From Polyangium fumosum (GTDB lineage: Bacteria > Myxococcota_A > Polyangia > Polyangiales > Polyangiaceae): 64,000 bases of DNA. Position 1 is the stretch's first letter. Each line of letters opens with the position of its first letter. The position numbers and the translations under genes were made by a program. The notes beneath the pieces were generated by a model, which was not told where the DNA came from, made no database searches, and saw only the letters and a program-made list of their open reading frames with translations. The stretch covers positions 147,963 to 211,962 of the forward strand of contig NZ_SSMQ01000014.1 in assembly GCF_005144585.1 (NCBI RefSeq). Reading direction: 5' to 3'. Shown one piece after another: positions 10,151 through 18,873 of this stretch.

Positions 10151-12046
10151 ATGCATTTCGTCGGCGTCCCGCTCGCGACCCTGCTTCAGATCGGCGCCCT
10201 CGCCGGCAGCGTGGTCGTCGTCTTCTACATCCTGAAGCTGCGTCGGCGCCCCGTCGCCGTCCCCTTCGAGAAGCTCTGGGAGCGCATCCTGCGCGACAAG
10301 GAGGCGACGAGCCTCTTCTCGCAGTTGAAGCGCTTCCTCTCGCTCCTCCTGCAGCTCGCGCTCCTCGCGCTGCTCTTGCTCGCGCTCGGCGATCCGCGGC
10401 CCGCGGCGAACATCCTCGAAGGTCGCAACATCATCGTGCTCGTCGACGCGAGCGCGAGCATGAAGGCCACGGACGTCTCGCCGTCGCGCATCGAGGCCGC
10501 GAAGGACGAGGTCAAGCGCATGGTCCGCGGCCTCTCGGGCAGCGATCGCATGCTCATCGCGCAGATGGACGCGGCCGTGACGCCGCTCTCCACGATGACG
10601 AGCGAGATCCCCGACCTCGAAGCGGCCGTCGCGTCGATCAAGGCGACCGACGCGAGCGCCGACTTCGCGCGTGGCCTGCGCTTCGGGGCCGACACGCTGC
10701 GTGGCCTCTCGTCGCCGGAGATCATCGTCGTGTCGGACGGCGCGCTCGGCCCCGCGGTCGACGCAGCCGGACCCGTGGAGCTCGGCGATGTGCGGATCTC
10801 GTATCTACCCATCGGATCCCGCGCGACGAACGTGGCGATCACGGGCTTCTCCGTGCGGCGGTACCCGCTCGACAAGAGCCGCTACGAGGTGATGCTCGAG
10901 GTCACGAACACGAACGACGAGCCGGTCGACGTCGAGCTCTCGCTCTTCGGCGACGGGCAGCTCACGGACCTCTCGCAGATCCGGCTCGGGCCCAAGGAGC
11001 GGCTGCCGCGCTTCTATCCGAACCTCTCGGGCGCGTCGAAGACGCTCGAAGCGAAGATCGCGTACGCGAACGGCAGCCGCGACGATCTGCCCGCCGACGA
11101 TCACGCCTTCGCGCTCCTGCCCGAGCGCAGGCGGTCCCGCGTGCAGGTCGTGACCTCGGGCAACATGTTCCTCGAAGCCGCGCTCCTGCTCGACGAGTAC
11201 CTCGAGGTCACGACGATTGATCCCTCGCGGTACCCGGCCAAGGGCAACTTCGACGTGACCATCTTCGACGGCGTGACGCCGAACGTCTCGGCGGGCAGCG
11301 GCAGCCTGCTCTACCTGAACCCCTCGGGCGAGAACGTGCCGTTCGAGGTGGGCAAGCCCGTCGAAGATACGGATCCGAACTATCGGCTCGGCTTCGACGA
11401 ACTCGACGAGAAGCACCCGATCCTCCGCTACACGGTCCTCTCGGACGTCAACATCGGGCGCGCGCGTCCGCTGAAGGGCGAGAAGGAGGACAAGGTGATC
11501 GGCAAGAGCTACAAGGGGCCGATCCTGATCGCCGGCACCCGCGCGGGCGTGAAGTTCGTCGCGCTCGGCTTCGACGTCCGCGAGAGCGATTTCCCGCTGC
11601 GGATCTCCTGGCCGCTCTTCCTGCTCAACACGATCAACGAGTTCGTCGAGGAGGATGTCCAGTACATCTCCTCCTTCCGCACGGGCGCGGTCTGGCAGAT
11701 TCCGGCCTCGTCCGCGGCGGAGACCGCGACGCTCGAGTTGCCCGACGGAACGAGGCGCAGCGTGCCCGTGAAGGACGGCCGCGCGATCTTCCTCGGCCAG
11801 CAAGCGGGCTTCTACAAGCTGTCCATGGGGCAGGACGAGACCACGACGTTCGCGGCGAACCTCGTCGATCCGGCCGAGAGCGTGATCAAGCCGGCGACGG
11901 AGCTCGTCGTCGGGGGGCGCGCCGCGGGGCCCGTCGGGGAGTTCAAGGTCGGCGTGCGGCGCGAGATCTGGATCTACTTGCTCGCCGCGGTGCTCCTCGT
12001 CACCGCGATCGAGTGGCTCACGTTCCATCGGAGGGTGACGGTGTGA
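10151..12046 (+). CDS. BatA-like membrane protein with vWA domain
   Basis: The 631-residue protein starts with the BatA/aerotolerance-regulator N-terminal region: a transmembrane helix at about 12-29, a basic loop LKLRRRPVAVPF, and a second helix at about 60-78. An extracytoplasmic vWA domain with MIDAS motif DASASM near residue 98 follows. A long beta-rich section comes next, and a C-terminal transmembrane helix (about 608-624) ends in a short basic tail. The stop overlaps the GTG of the next gene by four bases, so the two large vWA proteins are co-translated. The family is linked to stress tolerance and envelope maintenance; the specific role here is inferred only from the cluster. Confidence 0.9.
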   Translation: MHFVGVPLATLLQIGALAGSVVVVFYILKLRRRPVAVPFEKLWERILRDKEATSLFSQLKRFLSLLLQLALLALLLLALGDPRPAANILEGRNIIVLVDASASMKATDVSPSRIEAAKDEVKRMVRGLSGSDRMLIAQMDAAVTPLSTMTSEIPDLEAAVASIKATDASADFARGLRFGADTLRGLSSPEIIVVSDGALGPAVDAAGPVELGDVRISYLPIGSRATNVAITGFSVRRYPLDKSRYEVMLEVTNTNDEPVDVELSLFGDGQLTDLSQIRLGPKERLPRFYPNLSGASKTLEAKIAYANGSRDDLPADDHAFALLPERRRSRVQVVTSGNMFLEAALLLDEYLEVTTIDPSRYPAKGNFDVTIFDGVTPNVSAGSGSLLYLNPSGENVPFEVGKPVEDTDPNYRLGFDELDEKHPILRYTVLSDVNIGRARPLKGEKEDKVIGKSYKGPILIAGTRAGVKFVALGFDVRESDFPLRISWPLFLLNTINEFVEEDVQYISSFRTGAVWQIPASSAAETATLELPDGTRRSVPVKDGRAIFLGQQAGFYKLSMGQDETTTFAANLVDPAESVIKPATELVVGGRAAGPVGEFKVGVRREIWIYLLAAVLLVTAIEWLTFHRRVTV

Positions 12047-14847
12047 ACAAGCGCCTTCGGGTCATCGCTTGGGTCTCGACCTGCCTCGCGCTCGCAGGGC
12101 TCCTCTTTTGGGCCTATCGGCGCTTCGTCCTCTTGCACCCCGATCCCACGCTGACGTGGGTGCGCCATGGGATCACCTACGAGCTGCTCAACCCGAAGAT
12201 GCTCGGGGCGGTCCTGCTCGCGCCGTGGTTCGTCGCCGTCCTCTCGCAGTCGCTCGCCGATCTGCCGTGGCCGCAGCGCGTGCTTTCGGTGCTGCTGCGC
12301 ATCTCGTTCGTCGCGCTCCTCGCGCTCGGCCTCTCGCGCCTCGCGCGCACGGCCACGACCGAGAAGGTCTGCACGGTCTACCTCGTCGACGTCTCGGACT
12401 CCGTCACGGACGAGGCGCTCGACGATGCGCGCGCGGCCGTGCAGCGGGCCTGGGCCGAGAAGCCGAAGGACGGCATCGTCAAGCTCGTCACGTTCGCCAA
12501 GCGGCCACGCGTCGTGGAGGCGCCGGAGGCCGAGGGCGAGGAGAACACGAAGCCTCCGCCGATCACGCGGCACGAGAGCGCCGACAAGGCGCAGTCGGAG
12601 TCGCTCGGCGCGGGCTCGAACCTGCAGGCCGCGCTCCAGCTCGCGTACGGCCTTTATCCGCAGGGCTACTTGAAGCGCGCCGTGCTCCTCACGGACGGCG
12701 TGCAGACCGAGGGGGATCTCCTCGCCGAGTCGAACCGCGCCAAGGAGTTCGGGATCAAGCTCTTCACGATCCCGTACCGCAGGCCTGCGCCGCCCGAGGT
12801 GGCCGTGCGCGAGCTCAAGATGCCGGAGCGCGTGAAGGTCGGCGAGACGTTCGCGATCCACGCCGACATCTACGCGACGCGGGCGACGAAGGCACGCGCG
12901 CGGCTCTACCAGGGCGAGGCGCTGAATGGGCTCGAAGGCATCAAGGAGCTCGATCTCAAGGCCGGCCCGAACGACGTCATCTTCAAGAGCGTCGTGCGTA
13001 TCGCGGGCCAGGTGACGTACGCGTTCGAGGTCGACGAGATCCCGGCCGACAAGTTCAAGGAGAACAACAAGTTCTCCACGACGATCGACGTCCCCGGGCG
13101 CCCGGCGGTGCTCTACATCGAGGGCACGCCGCAGCACGCGGGGCCGCTCTCGAGCGCGCTCACGGCGCAGCAGCTCGACGTCGACGTGCGTCCGCCCGCG
13201 GGTTTTCCGGCCTCGATCAAGGAGATCGAGCGCTTCGACTTCGTGATCCTGAGCGATACGCCGAAGGACGCCGTGTCGCTCCAGGCGCAGGAGCTCATCG
13301 AGACGTACGTCCGTGATCTCGGCGGCGGCTTCCTCTTCGCGGGCGGCGAGGCGGGCTACGGGCTCGGCGGCTGGTATCACTCGACGATCGAGCGGATCTT
13401 GCCCGTCCGTATGGACAACGAGCGCAAGAAGGAGATGCCGAGCGTCGCGATGGTCCTCGTCATCGACCGCTCGGGCTCGATGACCGGCCTGCCGCTGGAG
13501 ATGGCGAAGGCCGCGGCGAAGGCCACGTCGGGCGTGCTCTCGTCCGACGATCTGATCGAGGTGATCGCCTTCGACTCAGCGCCGACGCGGTACGTGAAGA
13601 TGCAGCCGGCGAGGAACCGCTCGCGCATCCAGGGCGACATCGCGCGCATCCAGCCGGGCGGCGGCACGGAGATCTTCCCGGCGCTCGACGCGGCCTACCA
13701 GGACCTCACGGTCACGCAGGCCCGCAAGAAGCACGTCGTCTTGTTGACGGACGGCAAGGCGTCGAACTCGGGCATCCGGGATCTCGTCTCGGCCATGATC
13801 GCCGAGTCGATCACGGTGACGACCGTCGGCCTCGGCGGCGACGTGGACGAGCAGCTCCTCAAGATGATCGCCGACGTCGGCGGCGGCCGGTATCACGCCG
13901 TCGGCGACGCGAACAACCTGCCGCGCGTCTTCACGAAGGAGACGGAGATGATCGCGCGCGCCGCCGCGGTCGAGGAGTGGTTCCCCGTCACGCAGGTCGG
14001 CGACGCGGCCTTCCTCCGCGGCATCGACGTGCGCACCGCGCCGAACCTGCACGGCTATGTCTCGACGAAGATGAAGCCGCCGCCGGCGGTGGAGCTGCTC
14101 CAGAGCGACACGCAGGAGCCCATCCTCGCGCGCTGGCGCGTGGGCCTCGGCTGGACGCTCGCGTGGACGAGCGACGTGAAGTCGCGCTGGGCGGTCGAGT
14201 GGCTCCGGTGGCCGGGCTTCGAGCGCTTCTGGGGCCAGCTCGTGCACGAGCACATGCGGCAGAAGCATCGGCGCGAGCTCGACATGAAGGCCGAGGTCGT
14301 GGGCGGGCGGCTGCGCGCCTCCGTCGACGCCTTTGGGGCCGACGAGCGCTTCGAGAACAACCTGACCTCGAAGCTCTCGATCATCGTGCCCGGCGGCGAG
14401 ACGAAGGTCGTCGACTTCCGGCAGACGGCGCCTGGTCGGTACGAGGTCGACGAGCCGCTCGACAAGTACGGCTCCTTCCTGCTGCGCGCCGAGCACATGC
14501 GCGAGGCCGAGGGCGGATCGATGAAGCAGGTCGCCGTGAGCTTCGGCCACGTGTCGAACCCGTATCCGAAGGAGTACGCGAGCTTCGAGGCCGATCTCCC
14601 GACGCTCGAGAAGGCAGCCCTCGCCACGGGTGCGTCCGTCGATCCGGCCTCCGTGCAGGCGATCTTCGATCCGGCCGGCGAGAAGGTGACGTACCACGAG
14701 GAGCTGTGGACGCGCTTCGTGTACGCGGCGATCGTGGTCTTCCTCCTCGACCTCTTCGTCCGTCGTGTTCGCCTGTTCGATCGCAAGTTCCTGCCGAAGC
14801 GCGGGGCGCGCCCGTCCGGGCAAGCGGCCTCTGCGCGGGGGGCTTGA
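12043..14847 (+). CDS. Large membrane vWA protein with glutamine-amidotransferase-like domain
   Basis: This is a 934-residue protein from the GTG at 12043, which lies in a GTGA overlap with the previous stop behind GGAGGGTGACG. Order: three N-terminal membrane segments; an incomplete vWA region (VDVSDS); a class-I glutamine-amidotransferase-like section (about 360-450, LYIEGTP, LGGGFLFAGGEAGYG) without an obvious catalytic Cys nucleophile; a second vWA domain with intact MIDAS DRSGSM near 480; a beta-rich section; and a final membrane helix near the C-terminus. This domain order is usual for the last gene of MoxR/DUF58/BatA clusters. It is probably anchored in the inner membrane with its domains in the periplasm. 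Confidence 0.88.
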   Translation: MNKRLRVIAWVSTCLALAGLLFWAYRRFVLLHPDPTLTWVRHGITYELLNPKMLGAVLLAPWFVAVLSQSLADLPWPQRVLSVLLRISFVALLALGLSRLARTATTEKVCTVYLVDVSDSVTDEALDDARAAVQRAWAEKPKDGIVKLVTFAKRPRVVEAPEAEGEENTKPPPITRHESADKAQSESLGAGSNLQAALQLAYGLYPQGYLKRAVLLTDGVQTEGDLLAESNRAKEFGIKLFTIPYRRPAPPEVAVRELKMPERVKVGETFAIHADIYATRATKARARLYQGEALNGLEGIKELDLKAGPNDVIFKSVVRIAGQVTYAFEVDEIPADKFKENNKFSTTIDVPGRPAVLYIEGTPQHAGPLSSALTAQQLDVDVRPPAGFPASIKEIERFDFVILSDTPKDAVSLQAQELIETYVRDLGGGFLFAGGEAGYGLGGWYHSTIERILPVRMDNERKKEMPSVAMVLVIDRSGSMTGLPLEMAKAAAKATSGVLSSDDLIEVIAFDSAPTRYVKMQPARNRSRIQGDIARIQPGGGTEIFPALDAAYQDLTVTQARKKHVVLLTDGKASNSGIRDLVSAMIAESITVTTVGLGGDVDEQLLKMIADVGGGRYHAVGDANNLPRVFTKETEMIARAAAVEEWFPVTQVGDAAFLRGIDVRTAPNLHGYVSTKMKPPPAVELLQSDTQEPILARWRVGLGWTLAWTSDVKSRWAVEWLRWPGFERFWGQLVHEHMRQKHRRELDMKAEVVGGRLRASVDAFGADERFENNLTSKLSIIVPGGETKVVDFRQTAPGRYEVDEPLDKYGSFLLRAEHMREAEGGSMKQVAVSFGHVSNPYPKEYASFEADLPTLEKAALATGASVDPASVQAIFDPAGEKVTYHEELWTRFVYAAIVVFLLDLFVRRVRLFDRKFLPKRGARPSGQAASARGA

Positions 14848-14965
14848 TGCGCGGAGGGAGCGGGCTGTGGGGTGCGCACGTGCGGGCTTGCTCGCCGACC
14901 CGGACGGGAAATGCACGTGGCAGCCGCGTCTCGGGTTCCGTGTTTCCAGGTGAAGTGGTAGAAGG

Positions 14966-14981
14966 GGACGAAGGTTCGTCC
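14966..14981 (+). terminator. Short stem-loop after the vWA cluster
   Basis: GGACGAA (14966-14972) and TTCGTCC (14975-14981) are a perfect 7-bp inverted repeat followed by TTCTGT, 119 bases after the last stop of the cluster. It could end the long transcript. The two-base loop is tight, so a different register is possible. Confidence 0.3.
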
Positions 14982-15006
14982 TTCTGTCGACGACCTTCGG
15001 CCGATC

Positions 15007-15993
15007 TTGGACATTCCCAGCTCGGCCCCCGAACCCCTGCGTGATGACGTGAGTTCTCTCGATGCCCTCCTGACCCGCCTCGAAGCGGGGCGCCCGCTCG
15101 TCCTGGGTGGCGATCCGGTCTCGTCCTTCGCGGCGAGGGGCGTGGAGACCTCCGGCGCAGCGCCCCTCGGGCGCGCCGTGCGTGAGAACCCCGCCGCCGT
15201 CTCCGAGCACTACCGCCAGGAGATCGCCGCGGGATCGGATGTGATCGTAGCGGTCACGGACGAGACGATGCCGCGGGCGCTCGCGCAGATCGGGATGGCG
15301 TTCCGCTCGGCCGCGCTCACGGGCGCGGCGGTCGACCTCGCGATCGAGGCGGTGGGCACGGCGCATCGGCCCGTCGTGGTGGCGGGCCTGCTCGGCGCGC
15401 GCTGGATCGCGCCGGCGCTGCCGGAGCGGATCACCGAAGAGTACGCGATGCACGCGACGCGCCTGTCGACATCGGGTTGCGACCTCATCATCGCGCGCGG
15501 TTTCTCGCCGGAGGCGTTCCGGCACGGCACGCAGCTCGCGCGCATGGCGCGGCTCTCGGCCATCGTGAGCGCGTGTGCGACGCAGCTCCCGACGTGGGCG
15601 TTGCTCGAGACATCAGACGGCGAGCGTGTCGTCGATGGGGACTCGTTGGAAGAGGGGACACGCGCCGCGGTCGAGGCGGGCGTGCATGCCGTGCTCGTCG
15701 ACGTACCGAGCGAGAGCGCAGCCAAGGCTGCGCTGGAGATCGTGCTGCGCGCGGGGGCTCCGCGCGTCGGGGTTCTGCTCGCGGCGAGCCCCGAGTGCCA
15801 ACATGGCGTACCAGACACCACGACATCGGTGGAAGCGTGGGCCGCGGCGTGCAAACGTCTGGTGGACGCAGGGGCGAGGTTCGTCGGCGGTGGTGCTGGG
15901 ACCACGGCAAAACACGTCGCAGTCCTCGCGCGTGTGCTTGGCCCGAAGGGCTCCGGCTCGGAGCGCTCCCCGATGTGGCCGCAGGCCGTCTAG
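15007..15993 (+). CDS. Homocysteine S-methyltransferase-like protein lacking the zinc cysteines
   Basis: The 328-residue sequence follows the Hcy-binding (betaine/S-methylmethionine methyltransferase) TIM-barrel family along its length. PLVLGG matches the usual LLDGG start, the SEHYRQEIAAGSDVI helix-strand is present, and GGGAGTT at 294-300 aligns with the family's GGCCGTT. The two zinc-binding cysteines of that motif are Gly and Ala here, and the third (family VNC) is replaced in VLVDVPSES. Classic methyl transfer to homocysteine is therefore unlikely. The start is uncertain: TTG at 15007 or GTG at 15049, neither with a clear ribosome site. The gene lies 49 bases before glutamate-cysteine ligase, so a role in sulfur or thiol metabolism, perhaps regulatory or with another substrate, is inferred. 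Confidence 0.75.
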   Translation: MDIPSSAPEPLRDDVSSLDALLTRLEAGRPLVLGGDPVSSFAARGVETSGAAPLGRAVRENPAAVSEHYRQEIAAGSDVIVAVTDETMPRALAQIGMAFRSAALTGAAVDLAIEAVGTAHRPVVVAGLLGARWIAPALPERITEEYAMHATRLSTSGCDLIIARGFSPEAFRHGTQLARMARLSAIVSACATQLPTWALLETSDGERVVDGDSLEEGTRAAVEAGVHAVLVDVPSESAAKAALEIVLRAGAPRVGVLLAASPECQHGVPDTTTSVEAWAAACKRLVDAGARFVGGGAGTTAKHVAVLARVLGPKGSGSERSPMWPQAV

Positions 15994-16042
15994 GCCTGGT
16001 CTGCGCCCCAACTCCCCTCGAACAGTCCGAGAACCACGAACG

Positions 16043-17404
16043 ATGGCCGAAGCGAGCCTTTCGAATCAGGCGGAGATCATCCGCGGCATCGATGACCTCC
16101 TGATCCCCTTCCACGCGGCGATGAAGCCGCGCGATCGCTACCGCATCGGCGCAGAAGCCGAGAAGTTCGGCGTCGACACGACGACCGGGGCGCCCCTCCC
16201 TTACGAGGGCCCGCGCAGCGTCCTCACGGTGCTCGAAGCGCTCGTCGAGCGACACGGCTGGAAGATCGATCGCGAATCGCCCACGGGCCCGATCATCGCC
16301 CTCGAACGCGCGGGCGCCTCCGTGACCTTGGAGCCGGGCGGCCAGCTCGAGCTCTCCGGCGCCGCGTTCGACAACATTCACCAGATCTGCCTGGAGATGA
16401 GCGGTCATCTCGCGGAGCTGCGCGACATCTCGGGCGAGCTCAACCTGAGCTGGCTCGGCGTCGGGTTTCATCCGCTCGCGCGGCAGGATGAGCTGCCGTG
16501 GGTGCCGAAGTCTCGGTACGGGATCATGCGCCGTTACCTGCCGACGCGCGGCACGGGCGGCCTCGACATGATGCGTCGCACGGCCACGGTGCAGGCGAAC
16601 TTCGACTACTCCAGCGAGGAGGGCGCCATGCGCGCGCTCCGCGTCTCGCTCCGGCTCTCGCCCGTCACCACGGCCATGTTCGCGAACTCCCCGTTCGTCG
16701 AGGGCGGCCTCTGGGGTGGCAAGAGCCGGCGCGCGCTCACGTGGCTCAGCGTGGATCCCGCGCGGCAGGGGCTGCTGGAGAACGTGCTCGAGCGCGGCAA
16801 GCGCTTCGTCGACTACGTCGAGTGGGCGCTCGACGCGCCGATGTTCCTCATCAAGCGCGGCGAGACCGTCCTCGAGAACACGGGCCAGTCCTTCCGCAGC
16901 TTCTTGAAGCACGGCTTCCGGGACACCCGCGCCACCTCGACCGACTGGCAGACGCACCTGAACACGCTCTTCCCCGAGGTGCGGCTCAAGCGCACGATCG
17001 AGGTCCGCGGCGCGGACTCGCAGTCGGCCGCGCTCACGTGTGCGCTGCCGGCGCTCTGGACGGGCATCCTCTACGACGATCGGGCTCTCGACGAAGCCGA
17101 GGCGCTCACCGAGAGTTTCACGTATGCCGAGCTCGAAGCGCTCCGTCCGGCGATCGCCGAGAAGGGGCTCGGGGCCACGTTCCGCGGCGAGCGGCTCGCG
17201 GCGCTCGCGGAGCGCGTGCTCGTGATCGCCGAGGGCGGGCTCGCGCGGCGGGCGCGGATGCGCAATGGCAAGGACGAGCGCGTGCACCTCGCGCGCCTCG
17301 GCAGCCTTGTCGAGAAGGGCCAGTGTCCTGCCGACGCGCTCGTCGAGGGCCTCGAAGCCAGCTCGGATCTGCGCCGCGAGATCCTCGTGCGGGCTCGCAT
17401 CTAG
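16043..17404 (+). CDS. gshA: Glutamate-cysteine ligase, plant/proteobacterial GCS2 type
   Basis: This 453-residue protein catalyses ATP-dependent joining of glutamate and cysteine, the first step to glutathione. It matches the plant-type GshA family: RIGAEAEKFGVD near residue 35 carries the substrate/metal glutamates; LEPGGQLELSGA, PKSRYGIM, the TATVQANFDYSSE core and a C-terminal HLNTLFPEVRLK with an IEVRGAD segment follow. The length is as expected. The ATG at 16043 has only a weak upstream purine tract. A related actinobacterial subgroup (EgtA) makes gamma-glutamylcysteine for ergothioneine, but no egt gene is nearby. A glutathione synthetase gene is also absent from the window. Confidence 0.93.
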   Translation: MAEASLSNQAEIIRGIDDLLIPFHAAMKPRDRYRIGAEAEKFGVDTTTGAPLPYEGPRSVLTVLEALVERHGWKIDRESPTGPIIALERAGASVTLEPGGQLELSGAAFDNIHQICLEMSGHLAELRDISGELNLSWLGVGFHPLARQDELPWVPKSRYGIMRRYLPTRGTGGLDMMRRTATVQANFDYSSEEGAMRALRVSLRLSPVTTAMFANSPFVEGGLWGGKSRRALTWLSVDPARQGLLENVLERGKRFVDYVEWALDAPMFLIKRGETVLENTGQSFRSFLKHGFRDTRATSTDWQTHLNTLFPEVRLKRTIEVRGADSQSAALTCALPALWTGILYDDRALDEAEALTESFTYAELEALRPAIAEKGLGATFRGERLAALAERVLVIAEGGLARRARMRNGKDERVHLARLGSLVEKGQCPADALVEGLEASSDLRREILVRARI

Positions 17405-17476
17405 GGCCGCCTTCGCAGGGAGAACGAGCCATCGCTCGGCGCGCTCTCCTGCTCCTTGGGGGACGGGGTTCGGACG

Positions 17477-18829
17477 ATGTCGACGATTCTCTATCTGCTC
17501 GCGACGGCGCTTCTCATCCTGCTGAACGCGTTTTTCGTCGCCTCCGAGTTCGCCATCGTCAAGATGCGCCCGTCGCGCCTGGAGCAGCTCGTGCGCAGCG
17601 GCGACGCGCGGGCCAAGCGGGCGCTCGCGATGTCGCAGCGCCTCGACGCCTACCTCTCGGCGAACCAGCTCGGCATCACGCTCGCGAGCCTCGGCCTCGG
17701 CTGGATCGGCGAGCCTGCGGTCGCGCACCTCCTCGAACCTGCGCTCCTCAAGTTCGGCGTCGGCCCCGAGGCCACACGCGCGATCGCCCTCGGCGTCGCG
17801 TTCACCCTGATCATGTCGCTGCACACGATCATCGGTGAGCTCGCGCCGAAGACCCTCGCCATCCAGCGCACCGAGAAGGTCACGCTCTGGGCCGCGCAGC
17901 CGCTCCACGTCTTCTTCCTCCTGATGTGGCCCATCATCTGGGTCCTCAACTCCGCTGCGAACGGCTTCGTCCGCCTCTTTGGCCTCCAGCCCGCGCACGA
18001 AGAGGAGATCGCCCACACCTCCGAGGAGCTCCGCATCCTCCTCACGCGCAGCCCCGCCGGCCTCGATCCCGCGCTGCGCAGCATGCTCGTGCGCATCTTC
18101 GATCTGCGCCGCCGCACCGCGCGCCACGTCATGTCGCTCCGCAGCGAGGCCGCGACGCTCCGGGCTGCGATGAGCATCGATGAGGCCGTGAAGATCGTCG
18201 CGGAGGCCGGATACTCGCGGTATCCCGTCCTCGACGCCCAGGGCCACACCGTGCTCGGGTACCTGCACCTGCGTGACCTCTTCGACGTCCTCTCGGGTCG
18301 TCGCAAGGCCGCGCGTGTCGCCGAGCTCCTCCGCAAGCCGATCTTCGCCCGCGAGACCACCTCCGTCGAGCGCCTCCGCCTGGAGATGCAGGCCAAGCAG
18401 ATCCCCGTGGCGATCGTCACGAGCCCGACCGGCGAGTTCGTCGGACTCGTCACGATCGAGGACGTGCTCGAAGAGATCGTCGGCGAGATCCGGGACGAGA
18501 ACGACGAGGAGGTCCCGCCGATCCATCGCCGTGGTCCGGGCCTCGTGGAGGTCGACGGCCGTGTCCTCCTCGCGGACCTCGAGCGCGACGCGGGGATCGT
18601 CCTCCTGCCCGAGGCGAAGACCGTCGAGACCGTGGGCGGCTACATCCTCGAACGGCTCGAACACCCGGCCGAGCCTGGGGATCGCGTCGAGTGCGAGGGC
18701 TACACGCTCGTCGTGACCGACGTCGTCGGCCGGCGCGTGCGTCGCGTCCGCATCATCACGACGGACAAGTCGGTGCCGCCGCCGCCACCGTCGGCGGCCG
18801 AGGCGGAGGGCGGCGCGCTGCCCGAGTGA
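17477..18829 (+). CDS. HlyC/CorC (CNNM/CBS) family membrane transporter or regulator
   Basis: The 450-residue protein has an N-terminal DUF21/CNNM domain with four membrane segments (first helix STILYLLATALLILLNAFFV; ANQLGITLASLGLGWIGEPA; HTIIGELAPKT). A CBS pair follows at about 220-340 (DEAVKIVAEAGYSRYPV; IVTSPTGEFVGLVTIEDVLEEIVGEI), then a CorC_HlyC domain at about 355-435. The start is the ATG at 17477; a TTG seven codons earlier is possible. Members are linked to magnesium/cobalt efflux or to adenine-nucleotide-sensing ion transport. It follows gshA by 72 bases on the same strand and may be co-transcribed. The Pro-rich C-terminus (PPPPPPSAAEAE) is unusual but short. Confidence 0.92.
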   Translation: MSTILYLLATALLILLNAFFVASEFAIVKMRPSRLEQLVRSGDARAKRALAMSQRLDAYLSANQLGITLASLGLGWIGEPAVAHLLEPALLKFGVGPEATRAIALGVAFTLIMSLHTIIGELAPKTLAIQRTEKVTLWAAQPLHVFFLLMWPIIWVLNSAANGFVRLFGLQPAHEEEIAHTSEELRILLTRSPAGLDPALRSMLVRIFDLRRRTARHVMSLRSEAATLRAAMSIDEAVKIVAEAGYSRYPVLDAQGHTVLGYLHLRDLFDVLSGRRKAARVAELLRKPIFARETTSVERLRLEMQAKQIPVAIVTSPTGEFVGLVTIEDVLEEIVGEIRDENDEEVPPIHRRGPGLVEVDGRVLLADLERDAGIVLLPEAKTVETVGGYILERLEHPAEPGDRVECEGYTLVVTDVVGRRVRRVRIITTDKSVPPPPPSAAEAEGGALPE

Positions 18830-18873
18830 TGGGCGGAGTGGACTCGGGCTCGCACTCGGTTTAACCGGGGGGC

